Assembly (NCBI GenBank): GCA_030430575.1
Contig: JAUIKF010000002.1
Location: 124,001-188,000, forward strand
Length of the DNA: 64,000 nt
Origin: Bacteroidia bacterium
GTDB taxonomy: Bacteria; Bacteroidota; Bacteroidia; J057
Direction of reading: 5' to 3'
Shown: piece by piece, positions 17,615 through 26,843 of the stretch
Position numbering within the stretch: the first letter of the stretch is position 1
How the letters are laid out: each line of letters begins with the position of its first letter
The notes under the pieces: generated by a model
Told to the model about the DNA's origin: nothing
The model's database searches: none
What the model saw: only the letters and a program-made list of their open reading frames with translations
Program-made: the position numbers and the translations under genes

Positions 17615-17674
17615 AACAAGGAACAAGGAAGTCAAAAGGGAAGAAGCTACTTTCCACTTTTGACTTCCTTGTTC
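17615..17674. terminator. 18-bp perfect hairpin between converging genes
   Basis: 17621-17638 and 17657-17674 are perfect inverted copies (GAACAAGGAAGTCAAAAG and its complement) with an 18-nt loop. A T-rich stretch (GTTATTTTTACTTT) follows on the plus strand. It sits between the SDR gene and the converging ABC permease gene, so it probably ends transcripts from both sides. The left arm with its flank (17615-17632) is an exact 18-bp copy, inverted, of 8191-8208. Confidence 0.75.
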
Positions 17675-17745
17675 GTTATTTTTACTTTCTAGCCTATCAA
17701 TGAATTACTTTCATTGACTATAGTGATGAACGCATATTTTGCGCT

Positions 17746-19068
17746 TTAACTCGTCCTCACCCACTTAATGATTTCCTTCAATTTAGGCTTCTTGCCATAC
17801 ATGAGGATACCCGTGCGGTAGACCTTGGCAGCCACCCAGATACAGGCCAGGAAGCCTAGAATCAGCACGATAATGGACAGCACCACTTCATACCATGGGA
17901 CATCCGTAGCGGCGATCCGTACCGGCATCGTCATCGGTGAGAAGAAAGGAATATAGGACGAGACCACCGACAAGGTACTGTTAGGGTTTTGGAGGATATT
18001 AATGCCTGCAAAGATAGAAAGGATCAAGGGTAAACTGATCGGGAAGACCAATTGCTGGGCGTCCTGGATATTATCAACAGCAGAGCCTACAGCAGCATAA
18101 AGGGAGCCGTAGAGGAAAAATCCACCGATGAAGAAAATGGGCATGAGTAAGAGTACGCTCCAGTTGAAGCTTGCTACTTCCATTTCAACTTCTTGCCATT
18201 TATTCTGAACTTCAGAAACACTCACGCCAGCGTTTGCTATAGCGTCAGGATCAAATTGATCTGCAAAAAACAACCCTACTCCCATATAAATTAGGACAGA
18301 CAATACCCCCCAAATAATCATTTGCGTCATGGCGACTGAGATCAAGGCTACCGTTTTGCCTAACAGTAATTGAAAAGGCTTAACAGAGGAAACAATGACT
18401 TCCACAATGCGATTGCTTTTTTCATCAATGACAGACTGCATGAGTATCTGTCCATAAATCGCCACCAGCATATAAATGGCAAATCCCATTATACCTCCAA
18501 TAATCATGGTCAGGTATTTGAATCCTTTGGACTCTTCCCCTGTCTTTTTGTCAATTTTGGTGGTGGTGAGGTTTAATTCAAAATCAAGCTTTTTAAGTTG
18601 TTCATCACTGATGCCTTGTTTCTGTTGACGAAAGGCGCGAATACGTTTTCCAATCTGCTTGCGTATTTCTTTTTTTACTCCTTCGCTAAGTGTTTTAGTG
18701 CTTGTAATAGTTAAAGGGCCTTCATCATACTCTTTAATTTGATTTTTTTGAGGAGGATTGATCCATAATTCGCCTTCATTTCCTTGAACGCGTTTTTTGA
18801 CGCTGTCTAGCGGTTGATCAACTATCTGAAATGTGAGGTCTGTAGTATTGGTAAGCTCGTATTCCTTTTCCTGAAAAATTGAAGCTTTTTCTTGAGGAAG
18901 CAATACGGTGTATTTTTCCTTTTCAACCATCGTAATAGAAGCAATTTCTATCACAGCAAAGATCAAAATACCCAGCGGCACCAGAAAAGTCGCGAGCAAA
19001 AAACTCTTTTTCTGGACGATGTTGAGGTATTCTCGTCGGATGATGATCCACAATTTATCGAAATTCAT
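17746..19068 (-). CDS. ABC-2 type transporter permease (NatB-like)
   Basis: 440 residues. The N-terminal basic stretch IIRREYLNIVQKKSF and first helix are the usual start of NatB/CcmB-like ABC-2 permeases. A large extracytoplasmic domain (about 45-185) follows, then five or six helices, including the YGQILMQSVIDEKSNRIVEV segment with the DEKxxRIxEV motif of this family. With the ATPase encoded 51 bp upstream it should form an exporter at the inner membrane. NatAB exports sodium in Bacillus; in Bacteroidota the substrate is unknown. Confidence 0.9.
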   Translation of the reverse strand: MNFDKLWIIIRREYLNIVQKKSFLLATFLVPLGILIFAVIEIASITMVEKEKYTVLLPQEKASIFQEKEYELTNTTDLTFQIVDQPLDSVKKRVQGNEGELWINPPQKNQIKEYDEGPLTITSTKTLSEGVKKEIRKQIGKRIRAFRQQKQGISDEQLKKLDFELNLTTTKIDKKTGEESKGFKYLTMIIGGIMGFAIYMLVAIYGQILMQSVIDEKSNRIVEVIVSSVKPFQLLLGKTVALISVAMTQMIIWGVLSVLIYMGVGLFFADQFDPDAIANAGVSVSEVQNKWQEVEMEVASFNWSVLLLMPIFFIGGFFLYGSLYAAVGSAVDNIQDAQQLVFPISLPLILSIFAGINILQNPNSTLSVVSSYIPFFSPMTMPVRIAATDVPWYEVVLSIIVLILGFLACIWVAAKVYRTGILMYGKKPKLKEIIKWVRTS

Positions 19069-19119
19069 AGGAGAATATATTCTGTTTTAATATTAAAAAA
19101 TAATCAATCGAGTATGCTG

Positions 19120-20052
19120 TTACTGGTCGCGCTGCGCGGCGACAGGCGCATCTTTTCCCACGAGTTCAATGAAAATTTCATTGAGGCGCGGCAAGTGAAG
19201 CTCCACCTTGAGGATCTCAAGGTTGGTATTGATGAGGTGACGCATCAGGTATTTGGCGTCTTCGCCTTCAGGAATGCGGACCATTGCGTCGCGTTCATTC
19301 AACTCCTTGACTTCCAGGCCAGCGATATTGCTGATCTCTGATTTGTCCCCAGTAAACTCGATCAGATAGGCGTTTTTCTGGAAACGCTTGCGGACAGATG
19401 TGATATCATCTTCGAGGATGAGCTTGCCACGATTGATCAACGCAATGTTATCACATAGTTCTTCTACCTGCTCCATGCGGTGCGTGGAGAAGATAATGGT
19501 GGTACCTGCAGCATTCAAACGACGAATCTCTGCTTCGACGACTTGCGTATTGACGGGGTCAAGTCCGGAAAATGGCTCATCAAGGATGAGAAGGGGCGGC
19601 TCATGCGCCACTGTGGTGATAAACTGCACTTTCTGCTGCATACCTTTAGAAAGGTCTGTCGTCTTGCGATTGGTCCAGTCCGTAAGACCCAGCTTTTCAA
19701 GCCAATTTTCCCGCGCCGCTTTGGCATCTTTCGTCGAAAGCCCTTTGAGCATCAAGAGATACTCTATTTGGTCTTTGACCTTCATTTTTTTATACAGCCC
19801 TCGCTCCTCAGGCATATAGCCGATTCGATTCACATGTTCTGGCTGAAGGGGCTCTCCATCAAATATGATCTGTCCCTCGTCAGGAACGGTAATATTGGTG
19901 ATCATACGAATCGAGGTGGTTTTGCCTGCGCCATTAGGTCCTAGGAGCCCATAAATACGTCCCCTTGGAACGCGCATACTGACACTGTCGACGGCGAGGT
20001 GCTGGTCATAGCGTTTCGTCACCGAATTCAACTCCAAAAAATAATTGCTCAT
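19120..20052 (-). CDS. ABC transporter ATP-binding protein (NatA-like)
   Basis: 310 residues. A nucleotide-binding domain with Walker A GPNGAGKTT (38-46), Q-loop region GYMPEERGLY, signature DLSKGMQQKVQ, Walker B LLILDEPFSGLDP and the H-loop STHRM. The signature has LSKGM instead of LSGGQ, as in the NatA/YhaQ branch. The C-terminal 80 residues form the DUF4162-type extension of that branch. It energises the permease encoded just downstream, making a two-gene operon. The 112-bp gap to the diverging thioredoxin gene must contain both promoters; I see no clean consensus there. Confidence 0.93.
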   Translation of the reverse strand: MSNYFLELNSVTKRYDQHLAVDSVSMRVPRGRIYGLLGPNGAGKTTSIRMITNITVPDEGQIIFDGEPLQPEHVNRIGYMPEERGLYKKMKVKDQIEYLLMLKGLSTKDAKAARENWLEKLGLTDWTNRKTTDLSKGMQQKVQFITTVAHEPPLLILDEPFSGLDPVNTQVVEAEIRRLNAAGTTIIFSTHRMEQVEELCDNIALINRGKLILEDDITSVRKRFQKNAYLIEFTGDKSEISNIAGLEVKELNERDAMVRIPEGEDAKYLMRHLINTNLEILKVELHLPRLNEIFIELVGKDAPVAAQRDQ

Positions 20053-20164
20053 ATACAGGAAGGGATATTGGTGTATTGATCTATAACAATTGATCTACAA
20101 ATGAGTCTTTCAATCGTGTAAATTCTTACGCAAATTTGGGTAATAATTCTTTAAGGAAAAATTC

Positions 20165-20962
20165 ATGGAAAAAGTTGATTTTTCACAGGCCGTAATCGCA
20201 CGTAGTCACGAAGTGCCTGTGGTCGTAGATTTCTGGGCTCCCTGGTGTGGTCCTTGTCGTGTATTAGGGCCAGTGATAGAATCGTTGGCAGCAGAAGCAC
20301 AAGGCAAATGGGAATTGGTCAAGATCAATTCGGATATGGAGCCTGCTGTCTCACAAGAATATGGCATTCAAAGCATTCCCGCAGTCAAGATGTTTCACCA
20401 AGGCAAAGTCATCGCTGACTTTGTAGGGGCGCTTCCGCGCCAGCAGATTCTCCAATGGCTAGATAAGCATTTGCCCAATGAATACGCAGCAACATTTGAG
20501 GAACTCCTTCCACAGCTTCAAGGCCCAGGGCGCGAAGTCGCTTTGGCCAGACTCGCTCAATTGGTCACGGATGCGCCTGATTTTCTCGATGCACGGCTTC
20601 AGCTAGCCTTCGAATATGCCATCGAAGCTCCAAGTCAGGCCCTTGACCTGATTACAGGCATTCAGTTTCGAGAAAGTGCGCAGATAGAGCGTGTCGCAGA
20701 CATCCGCGAAATGGCGCGGCTGATGGAGGATGACTTAGATATTCAGGTAATGGTGGGCAAAAAGCTGCTTGCAGCGCGTGAAGCGGCCCAAGTCAAAGAT
20801 TGGGATCAATTACTTGAATTGTTGGTAGAGGCAGTCATGATAGACAAAAGCTATGCTGATGACCTGCCTCGAAAGGCTACGATTGCTTGGTTTCACTTCT
20901 TGGGCGCACAGCATCCCCTGACTTTGAAGTATCGTCGGCGGTTTGATATGGCGTTGTATTGA
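20165..20962 (+). CDS. Thioredoxin domain / TPR chaperone (CnoX/YbbN-like)
   Basis: 265 residues. The N-terminal thioredoxin fold (1-108) has the active site WCGPC with C28 and C31, and the cis-proline in SIPAVKMF. A C-terminal alpha-helical region of TPR type (about 115-265; RLQLAFEYAIEA, AAQVKDWDQLLELL) follows, as in YbbN/CnoX. CnoX-type proteins protect client proteins from oxidation and hand them to GroEL or DnaK; the retained CxxC suggests reductase activity here, unlike E. coli CnoX, which lacks it. Cytoplasmic, no signal peptide. Convergent with the CHAT gene across 39 bp of AATTGATT repeat without a clear terminator. Confidence 0.9.
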   Translation: MEKVDFSQAVIARSHEVPVVVDFWAPWCGPCRVLGPVIESLAAEAQGKWELVKINSDMEPAVSQEYGIQSIPAVKMFHQGKVIADFVGALPRQQILQWLDKHLPNEYAATFEELLPQLQGPGREVALARLAQLVTDAPDFLDARLQLAFEYAIEAPSQALDLITGIQFRESAQIERVADIREMARLMEDDLDIQVMVGKKLLAAREAAQVKDWDQLLELLVEAVMIDKSYADDLPRKATIAWFHFLGAQHPLTLKYRRRFDMALY

Positions 20963-21001
20963 GGAATTAGTAATTGATTGATGATTAATTATTTAACCTT
21001 T

Positions 21002-23848
21002 CTAAAATAGCTTCTTCTTTACCCACCACCCCAACATACCTATCACCAAAAGCAGTCCTATTGCCCACAACATCCATCCCCCTTTCTGATCTTCCAACGG
21101 CTCCATATCGCCGATAGCGACAAGGGCTGCCCACATCACAGGATGTCCCTGAGAGACGGAAGCATTTTCCCCTGAGAAATACGTCAACTTGGCATTTCGG
21201 AGGGCTTCATCTTTGGGCAACCCCTTCTGAAGGTTTTGGTAAAAAGCTGCAAGAATATCCCCCGCTGCTGCTGCGCGTACGGACCAGAGACTCATCAAAG
21301 TGCTTTGACTCCCAGCATAGGTCATGCCGCGGGCAAGACTCATGATGCCTTCTCCTCGCCGAAGGGCTCCAGTACCCGTTTCACAAGCTCCTAGCACTAC
21401 CATCTCTGCACGTAATCTCAAGGCATAAAGTTCTGGTAATGTAAGCAAACAGACGGAGTCTTCTCCCGCAAAAGCAATCCAGGAAGTTTTGAGTTCATCG
21501 TCCCAGCCTAACGCATGGGTAGCTAGATGGATGACTCGACTCCCCTCCGCTAATTGTATAAAGCGGTCTTTGGTTGCGCTGTCTTCGAGGAGCACCTGTC
21601 CCCCAAATTGGGTATGAAGGGATTGAACTTCCTTTGCCGTATTGGGCAGTGCGCCAAGGCCAGGGCGCTGAAATGATACAGGGGCCATGCCCAGAAAACT
21701 GGAAACGGGTGCTGGACGGGCACCTGCACGGGTATGGGTATGCAGGCGCATGCCTGCGGAGTAGGCATAGCTGATGATGTAATCTTTGATCAGGTAAGGA
21801 TAAGATTGAAAGTTAAACGCGTTGGCAGGCTGGGCTGTCAGCAATGCGTCAAAAGGTACTAGAGCCAATTCGCGGTCAGGGGCGATGGTGAGGTGCGTGA
21901 TGCCGTTCAGGTTCAGTGGCTTGATTAGCTGCTCATAAAGCGCTATCGCGCTATTCACATAAACTGCTTGGGCGGCGTCCTCCATCGAAATGATTCCTGA
22001 GAGCAAATTGGAAGTTGACTGACTCAGGCTACTATCTCGCGCTAGGCGCAAGAATTCAACCTTTTTCTTTGAAATCACAAATACAAACAAAAACTCATCG
22101 CCTAGGAAATATTCTACAAAAGCATGCTTTTGCGATGAAAGAAGAGTGGAGCGAACTGTTTCGATGCTGGGCGTCTCCGTTTGATATTTGAGTTCGTAGT
22201 ATTCAGGGAAATCTTGTGCGAGCTGGGCCTTGAGCTGCTGGTGCTGGCGGCGGGCTTGGAAGCGCTGCTGGGTGGCTGCCTCCAGCTCCGCTGGCGAGGC
22301 CCCTACTCGGTGGAGTCGCTGGACCTCCATTTCTAGGTCAATCGTATTCTTCTGAAGGTCGCGTTCCTTTTCTAACAATGAATCGGGAATGCCTGCTCGG
22401 TACCGCGCTGTCAGGTCACTGACAGACTCTAGCAATACGCCTGCCTTATTGCGTTCGGCAAAGCGAAACGCCTTCTCGATATATTTCCCCTCCCCACTGG
22501 CCTCATACAATAGATAAGCCGTCTCCACTGCATCGGCTGCTCGCCTGTGATCTTCCTCAGCAATCATGAGTTTTGACGACTCGAAATCGTAAGAATGGCG
22601 CAGACCGTCTTCCACAATGGTCCCTAGTTCATAGCATTTTAAGGCCTGTTTGAGCAATTTCAGGTCTTTATTCACCTGATATCTTTCTCGAAAGATAACT
22701 GCTTTTCCTTCCAATCCATCCAAAATCATCCATTCAGGATAGAGGTCATCTTTGCTAGGAAGTGTTGCTATATCAGCAGATTCCAAGGCAGGGAGCACTT
22801 CTGTAAGGGCATTTTGGTAGTGTTCCATAGCCAGGTCATACTGATGCGTTTTTTCATAAAGCTGAGCCAGCGCGATTTGTGTTTTGGAACGTTCACGGGC
22901 TTCGATGCCTTGCCCTGCCTGCTCTCCCAATTCAGTGGCCTTATGAAAGGCTGTAGTGGCCGCCTCAATATCTTCTTGTGCCAGTTTTATTTTACCAATC
23001 GTCCGCAAAGCTTTAGCCTGTTGGCCTTGATATTTTTGGGCTTCTTGTAAATCCTGTTGTGCCTTGAAATAAGTCGCTAGTTCTTGAAAAAAGGAAAAAG
23101 CATCTTGAGCATAGAGCAAGGCCTTCTCATATTGTCTTTTTTGTAAAAAATAGTCTGCTACATTGGTTAAGGCGACCCCTTTAGATTCAGCATCAATTTC
23201 AGGTATGGCAAGTGCTTTCTGATAATAATGAATCGCCGTATCTTGATTCCTTTTATAACTGTATGCAGTGCCCATTTCGGTGTACTGAGTAGCTACGCCT
23301 GCCATGCGCCCTAACTCATGATACAATCTCTCTGCTTCATGGTAAAAATCAATTGCCTTGTCATAATCGCCTTGCTTGGTGTAAATTTTTCCCGAAAATT
23401 CAAAAGCAAGTGCCTCTAAAAATGGGATTCGATTTTCTCCTGCATGTTGAGATAATGAAATGGCCTTTTCATAAAATGCAGTAGCCTTATGATAATCCCC
23501 TAGCTCATCCAATGAAAACCCCTTATAGTAATTGAGGGCAATATGATTCTCATTTATGGCCAGTGCCCCATCCAAAAACGGTCCCGCCTGTTCGAAATAA
23601 TCGGTTAGTGTCAACCCCCTACCCAGGTGATAATAGACACTAAACGAATCGTTGGCGTTTGCTACCATTTCTAGGATATTAGAAGCTTTCCACGATAGGG
23701 AATCAAGGTTTCCTTCTTCAATGTTAAAAGAAAGCGCTTCTAGCAGGCTATCAATCGGCACATTCGCCTTTGATTGTACTGATAGGTTACAAAAGCAGCA
23801 AAGCATGACCCCCAAACGAAAGGTCATAAAGAGGAAAGATAGTTTCAT
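21002..23848 (-). CDS. TPR-CHAT caspase-like protein, membrane-anchored
   Basis: 948 residues. A signal sequence is followed by tandem TPR repeats (about 60-380; NYYKGFSLDELGDYHKATAF, AIDFYHEAERLYHELG), a helical linker, then a CHAT domain (about 600-905). The caspase-type pair is visible: H778 in IHLATHAL and C822 in LGACETGTG. A C-terminal helix (GGWMLWAIGLLLVIGMLGWW) ends in KKKLF. CHAT proteins are caspase-clan peptidases; the best-known is the TPR-CHAT protease of CRISPR-linked gRAMP systems, but secreted TPR-CHAT proteins without CRISPR are common in Bacteroidota and cyanobacteria. The predicted place is the periplasm, tethered to the inner membrane. Target unknown. Confidence 0.9.
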   Translation of the reverse strand: MKLSFLFMTFRLGVMLCCFCNLSVQSKANVPIDSLLEALSFNIEEGNLDSLSWKASNILEMVANANDSFSVYYHLGRGLTLTDYFEQAGPFLDGALAINENHIALNYYKGFSLDELGDYHKATAFYEKAISLSQHAGENRIPFLEALAFEFSGKIYTKQGDYDKAIDFYHEAERLYHELGRMAGVATQYTEMGTAYSYKRNQDTAIHYYQKALAIPEIDAESKGVALTNVADYFLQKRQYEKALLYAQDAFSFFQELATYFKAQQDLQEAQKYQGQQAKALRTIGKIKLAQEDIEAATTAFHKATELGEQAGQGIEARERSKTQIALAQLYEKTHQYDLAMEHYQNALTEVLPALESADIATLPSKDDLYPEWMILDGLEGKAVIFRERYQVNKDLKLLKQALKCYELGTIVEDGLRHSYDFESSKLMIAEEDHRRAADAVETAYLLYEASGEGKYIEKAFRFAERNKAGVLLESVSDLTARYRAGIPDSLLEKERDLQKNTIDLEMEVQRLHRVGASPAELEAATQQRFQARRQHQQLKAQLAQDFPEYYELKYQTETPSIETVRSTLLSSQKHAFVEYFLGDEFLFVFVISKKKVEFLRLARDSSLSQSTSNLLSGIISMEDAAQAVYVNSAIALYEQLIKPLNLNGITHLTIAPDRELALVPFDALLTAQPANAFNFQSYPYLIKDYIISYAYSAGMRLHTHTRAGARPAPVSSFLGMAPVSFQRPGLGALPNTAKEVQSLHTQFGGQVLLEDSATKDRFIQLAEGSRVIHLATHALGWDDELKTSWIAFAGEDSVCLLTLPELYALRLRAEMVVLGACETGTGALRRGEGIMSLARGMTYAGSQSTLMSLWSVRAAAAGDILAAFYQNLQKGLPKDEALRNAKLTYFSGENASVSQGHPVMWAALVAIGDMEPLEDQKGGWMLWAIGLLLVIGMLGWWVKKKLF

Positions 23849-23882
23849 ACAAAGGAACAGGAGGAGTGAAATATGGCAAGTA

Positions 23883-23918
23883 TAAAAGAGGGAGCATTGC
23901 TTAGAACAACCTCCCTCT
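23883..23918 (-). terminator. Intrinsic terminator after the PKD/DUF11-like gene
   Basis: On the minus strand AGAGGGAG (plus 23911-23918) pairs with CTCCCTCT (plus 23887-23894) around a 16-nt loop, followed by TTTATACTT. It lies 22 bp past the stop at 23941 and separates that gene from the CHAT gene in the same direction. Confidence 0.7.
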
Positions 23919-23940
23919 TATTGAAATCTTTTCGAAGGTG

Positions 23941-26055
23941 CTAGTTTCTGCCCGATCTTCTGCGGCCTTTTTTCCCTTTGATCAATCGGATCAAGAACAT
24001 CAGAATCAGCAAGATGCCGATGATAAGCCATAGAATCCATTTCTCAAATGGCAATAAGTCTTTGACACATTCAGCCTCTACGCAGGTTCTATTCGAAGTG
24101 TCACAATTGGCATTGGCGAGGTAACTGTCAGGCAGGTTGACAAATACATTGACAGTCCTATAATAGCAATTCCCACCAACATCACAAATGACATATCGCA
24201 GGCGATCCACATAAGCGCCACCAGGCAATGCAGGGTATGTAGGTCCCAGTCGTGGTCTAGGTGCTGGGGGATTCAGCCATTTACCAAAAGGATAACGCTT
24301 GGTCGTTTGTACTTGCCCTTGTAAGACCCCTCTGGGGTCATTTTGGGGATCATTAGGAAGAATCATGCTTCTACCTGGGATCGTCTTACGTGTAGGCGTA
24401 TAATCAAAAGTCCCGTTAGGACCTGCTGTTGAAGGGTAGGGAATCCCGCCATCTGCGTAGAGGATAACAATGCTGCGCGGATTAAGCGGCAACTGTGGGT
24501 CAATATCCTGACGAGCTATGGACAGCATGTCCAATGTGAGGGTCTGCCCCGTAGTGACGGTCAAATCTCTGGTGCAATATTTCTTGGTCACCGCACTGTC
24601 TGTCTTTTGGGGAGCTTGTTCCCCAAAGGTCACCCACGCATCATTCTCTATAATTTCTCCATACTCAAAATCGCAACTGGTATACACCTCGTATTCAATG
24701 ATTCCCCATGTATCCGAAATCCTAGTAGAATCTTCCGCCAGAATCTTGGTTCCATCCCCTCGTACTTCGTCAGTCAGAATACTTTGATAAAGCCCTAGCA
24801 AGTCTGCATTGGTGATTTTGAATTCCACCACTCGCTCGCCAGGATTCTTTATCACTTCACAGAGCGGCACATTGTTGGGTACCAGGTCTCGAAGAAATGG
24901 GGGAATATGGTCTACATCCCAGGCTTTTCGATCTCCAATCTGAGCAGATAAGACTTTAACGGTGCAAAAAGCGAGTTCCTCACTTAGGGTATCCCTTACG
25001 GTAATATTGTTTTCTGGGAAATCTCCTTCGTTCTGAAACTGAATCGTGTAGGTGAGCTTGACAGGGTCGTCTGTATGAATGTACTTGATGTCAACATCCT
25101 TGAGGTTTGGGTCGTGTGATCCCGATACCCTTTCCTTCAATGTCATGTTCAGGTCTGGGCACCCCACATTGCCCGTAAACGACAAGCTGTCCCCTACAGT
25201 CAGCGTAGGGTCAGCATACATGCTCAAAAACACATTTCGGATACTATCCGGTCCTAATGCCACCCCTCTATCCAACTCGAAAGAAACAAACCCATCTTCC
25301 TTGCTGAACTCTGTATCATCTCCATGATAAGCCGACCAGGCCATGGGGGCATTGGGAGATACTTGAAATGCGACTTCTCCACTTGAAAAGTTATTGTGGC
25401 TGAAAGACATGGTCCCATGGGGGTATCCAAATACAAAATTGGTGGTGGGGATGGTACAGGCTTCTGTATAGGTGATGACAAATGTCTGCAGATATGCTGG
25501 GACCAAGTCTCGGACGGGCAATAAGGTGATCGCTTCTGGTGCACTAGGCAGCATATAGGCATCCCTGGTAGGATTATCGTACAACAGAGGTTCAAAGTTG
25601 ACACCAGGAACCGAAGGGTCAGTGGCAGCTCGTGCACGAAAGACTACTTTTCCCTTGTCGTTACTCGTATAGACCTTAGTCATCTCTAAGGTGACCCGGT
25701 AAGAAGTGCCGCCATTTTTCCCTGCATATGTATGGATAACAGCTTTTGCTTCTGCCCCATTAAAGAGTCTTCCTTTAAAAAAAGTCCCGTCCCCAAAGTC
25801 CCAAAAATACTGATAGTGAGCCTCGGAAGATGCCTCATCCCCTAATTCTGGTTGGCAGCAGACTGAAAAGGCAATTTCATTAGGATTCTCCAGGCTGGCC
25901 GTCCAGCCAATAGAAGGCACAAATTCGCCATCAGATTCCATGCAATCAATAGGGCATGGAGAACTTTCCTGGGCTATTCCTTTACTACTTAAAAGCACAA
26001 GAAATATCAGAACAACAGACTTGATCAAGCTGAAATTACAGCACTTTTTCATCAT
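23941..26055 (-). CDS. Secreted PKD/DUF11-like protein with C-terminal membrane anchor
   Basis: 704 residues. A signal peptide (cleavage near GIAQE, residue 29) is followed by a PKD-like domain with YFWDFGDGTFFKG (about 85-97). Next is a region with GSHDPNLKDV and ITVRDTLSEELAF, typical of DUF11/conserved-repeat Ig domains that follow PKD modules in Bacteroidota, then a proline-rich segment. The C-terminus is a hydrophobic helix (WILWLIIGILLILMFLI, about 674-690) with a strongly basic tail KGKKGRRRSGRN. This is not a T9SS tail; it looks like an inner-membrane stop-transfer anchor or a sorting tail. Function unknown, probably cell-surface or periplasmic scaffolding. Single gene with a terminator. 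Confidence 0.7.
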   Translation of the reverse strand: MMKKCCNFSLIKSVVLIFLVLLSSKGIAQESSPCPIDCMESDGEFVPSIGWTASLENPNEIAFSVCCQPELGDEASSEAHYQYFWDFGDGTFFKGRLFNGAEAKAVIHTYAGKNGGTSYRVTLEMTKVYTSNDKGKVVFRARAATDPSVPGVNFEPLLYDNPTRDAYMLPSAPEAITLLPVRDLVPAYLQTFVITYTEACTIPTTNFVFGYPHGTMSFSHNNFSSGEVAFQVSPNAPMAWSAYHGDDTEFSKEDGFVSFELDRGVALGPDSIRNVFLSMYADPTLTVGDSLSFTGNVGCPDLNMTLKERVSGSHDPNLKDVDIKYIHTDDPVKLTYTIQFQNEGDFPENNITVRDTLSEELAFCTVKVLSAQIGDRKAWDVDHIPPFLRDLVPNNVPLCEVIKNPGERVVEFKITNADLLGLYQSILTDEVRGDGTKILAEDSTRISDTWGIIEYEVYTSCDFEYGEIIENDAWVTFGEQAPQKTDSAVTKKYCTRDLTVTTGQTLTLDMLSIARQDIDPQLPLNPRSIVILYADGGIPYPSTAGPNGTFDYTPTRKTIPGRSMILPNDPQNDPRGVLQGQVQTTKRYPFGKWLNPPAPRPRLGPTYPALPGGAYVDRLRYVICDVGGNCYYRTVNVFVNLPDSYLANANCDTSNRTCVEAECVKDLLPFEKWILWLIIGILLILMFLIRLIKGKKGRRRSGRN

Positions 26056-26438
26056 TTGGAGGGTTTAAGGGTTAGTAAGCGTAGCATAAATAAACAACTG
26101 CGAACATTATCCCCAAGATAGATAATACGAATACACAAAACAAATATCTCCCTTTTTATTAGAGGATTTGCTTTGTATGGGGGAAAAATAAGGGCAAAAT
26201 AAACAAGCTGCAACAGTAGGTTTATTGCTTTATGTGGGCAAAGGATAAAAGGTAACAGGAAGGAGAATTATTAATTATAAAATTGACTGATTATTAATTA
26301 AAAAAATAAGGCCTTATCTGTTGATTGTCAGTCATTTATAATGAATTAATCAATTGATCATTTCAAAGAAAAAAATGAGAACCGAAAAGCAGAAAAGTGC
26401 CCCTTTGGACGCATTGAACCTCCTTAAACCATTGAGCA
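26056..26438. other. Gene-free AT-rich gap with AATTGATT words
   Basis: 383 bp without a supportable gene. The first 200 bp should carry the promoter of the PKD/DUF11-like gene, but no clean consensus is seen. Around 26270-26365 there are AATTGATT/TTAATTA words and GACTGATT...TTGATTGTCAGTC inverted words similar to other gaps in the window. At 26410-26435 short TTGAACC words follow. Confidence 0.5.
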
Positions 26439-26843
26439 TTACTTCAGCCTTACATCCAGTTTGACCGTCTTGGCCTCCCAGCAATCCTGCCCACAATTGA
26501 CGCCTTGGAGCACCTTCATATCGCCACCATCCAGGGCAAATATGGTGTCATTTTCCCGAAAATATCGTGCAGTAGCTGAATAGTAAGTCTGTGTAGGGAG
26601 GGTATAAAAAATATCTTCACTGTTGACCAATTCACTGCTGACAACAGCTCCATGGTCTATCTCACCTTGGAAGACTGTCAAGAGGACTTGCGGATTTTCG
26701 CTATCATAATTGACTTGAACCCACAATTGCCCCTCTTCAGGTGCAGTCTGTAAACAAACCTGGGAAGGGTCGCAACCATTTTCAATATTACAGGCACTTC
26801 CCAAAAGGAGTATGGCCAGTATAAGAAATTGCCATGCATTCAT
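26439..26843 (-). CDS. Small lipoprotein of unknown function
   Basis: 134 residues starting at MNAWQFLIL. The signal peptide ends in a lipobox LGSAC with cysteine at residue 18. The mature part has five further cysteines (GCDPSQVC, VNCGQDCWEA) and a beta-rich middle, LWVQVNYDSENPQVLLTVFQG. The start ATG overlaps the stop of the upstream gene as ATGA, so the two are translationally coupled. A longer in-frame reading to 27077 only runs through the upstream gene in another frame. Possibly a periplasmic partner of the upstream barrel-like protein; no known family recognised. Confidence 0.75.
   Translation of the reverse strand: MNAWQFLILAILLLGSACNIENGCDPSQVCLQTAPEEGQLWVQVNYDSENPQVLLTVFQGEIDHGAVVSSELVNSEDIFYTLPTQTYYSATARYFRENDTIFALDGGDMKVLQGVNCGQDCWEAKTVKLDVRLK

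Noticed and set aside
21002-23848. TPR-CHAT protein as part of a CRISPR gRAMP (type III-E) defence system
   Set aside because: No gRAMP, Cas1 or CRISPR array is in the window, and the protein has a signal peptide and a C-terminal membrane helix.
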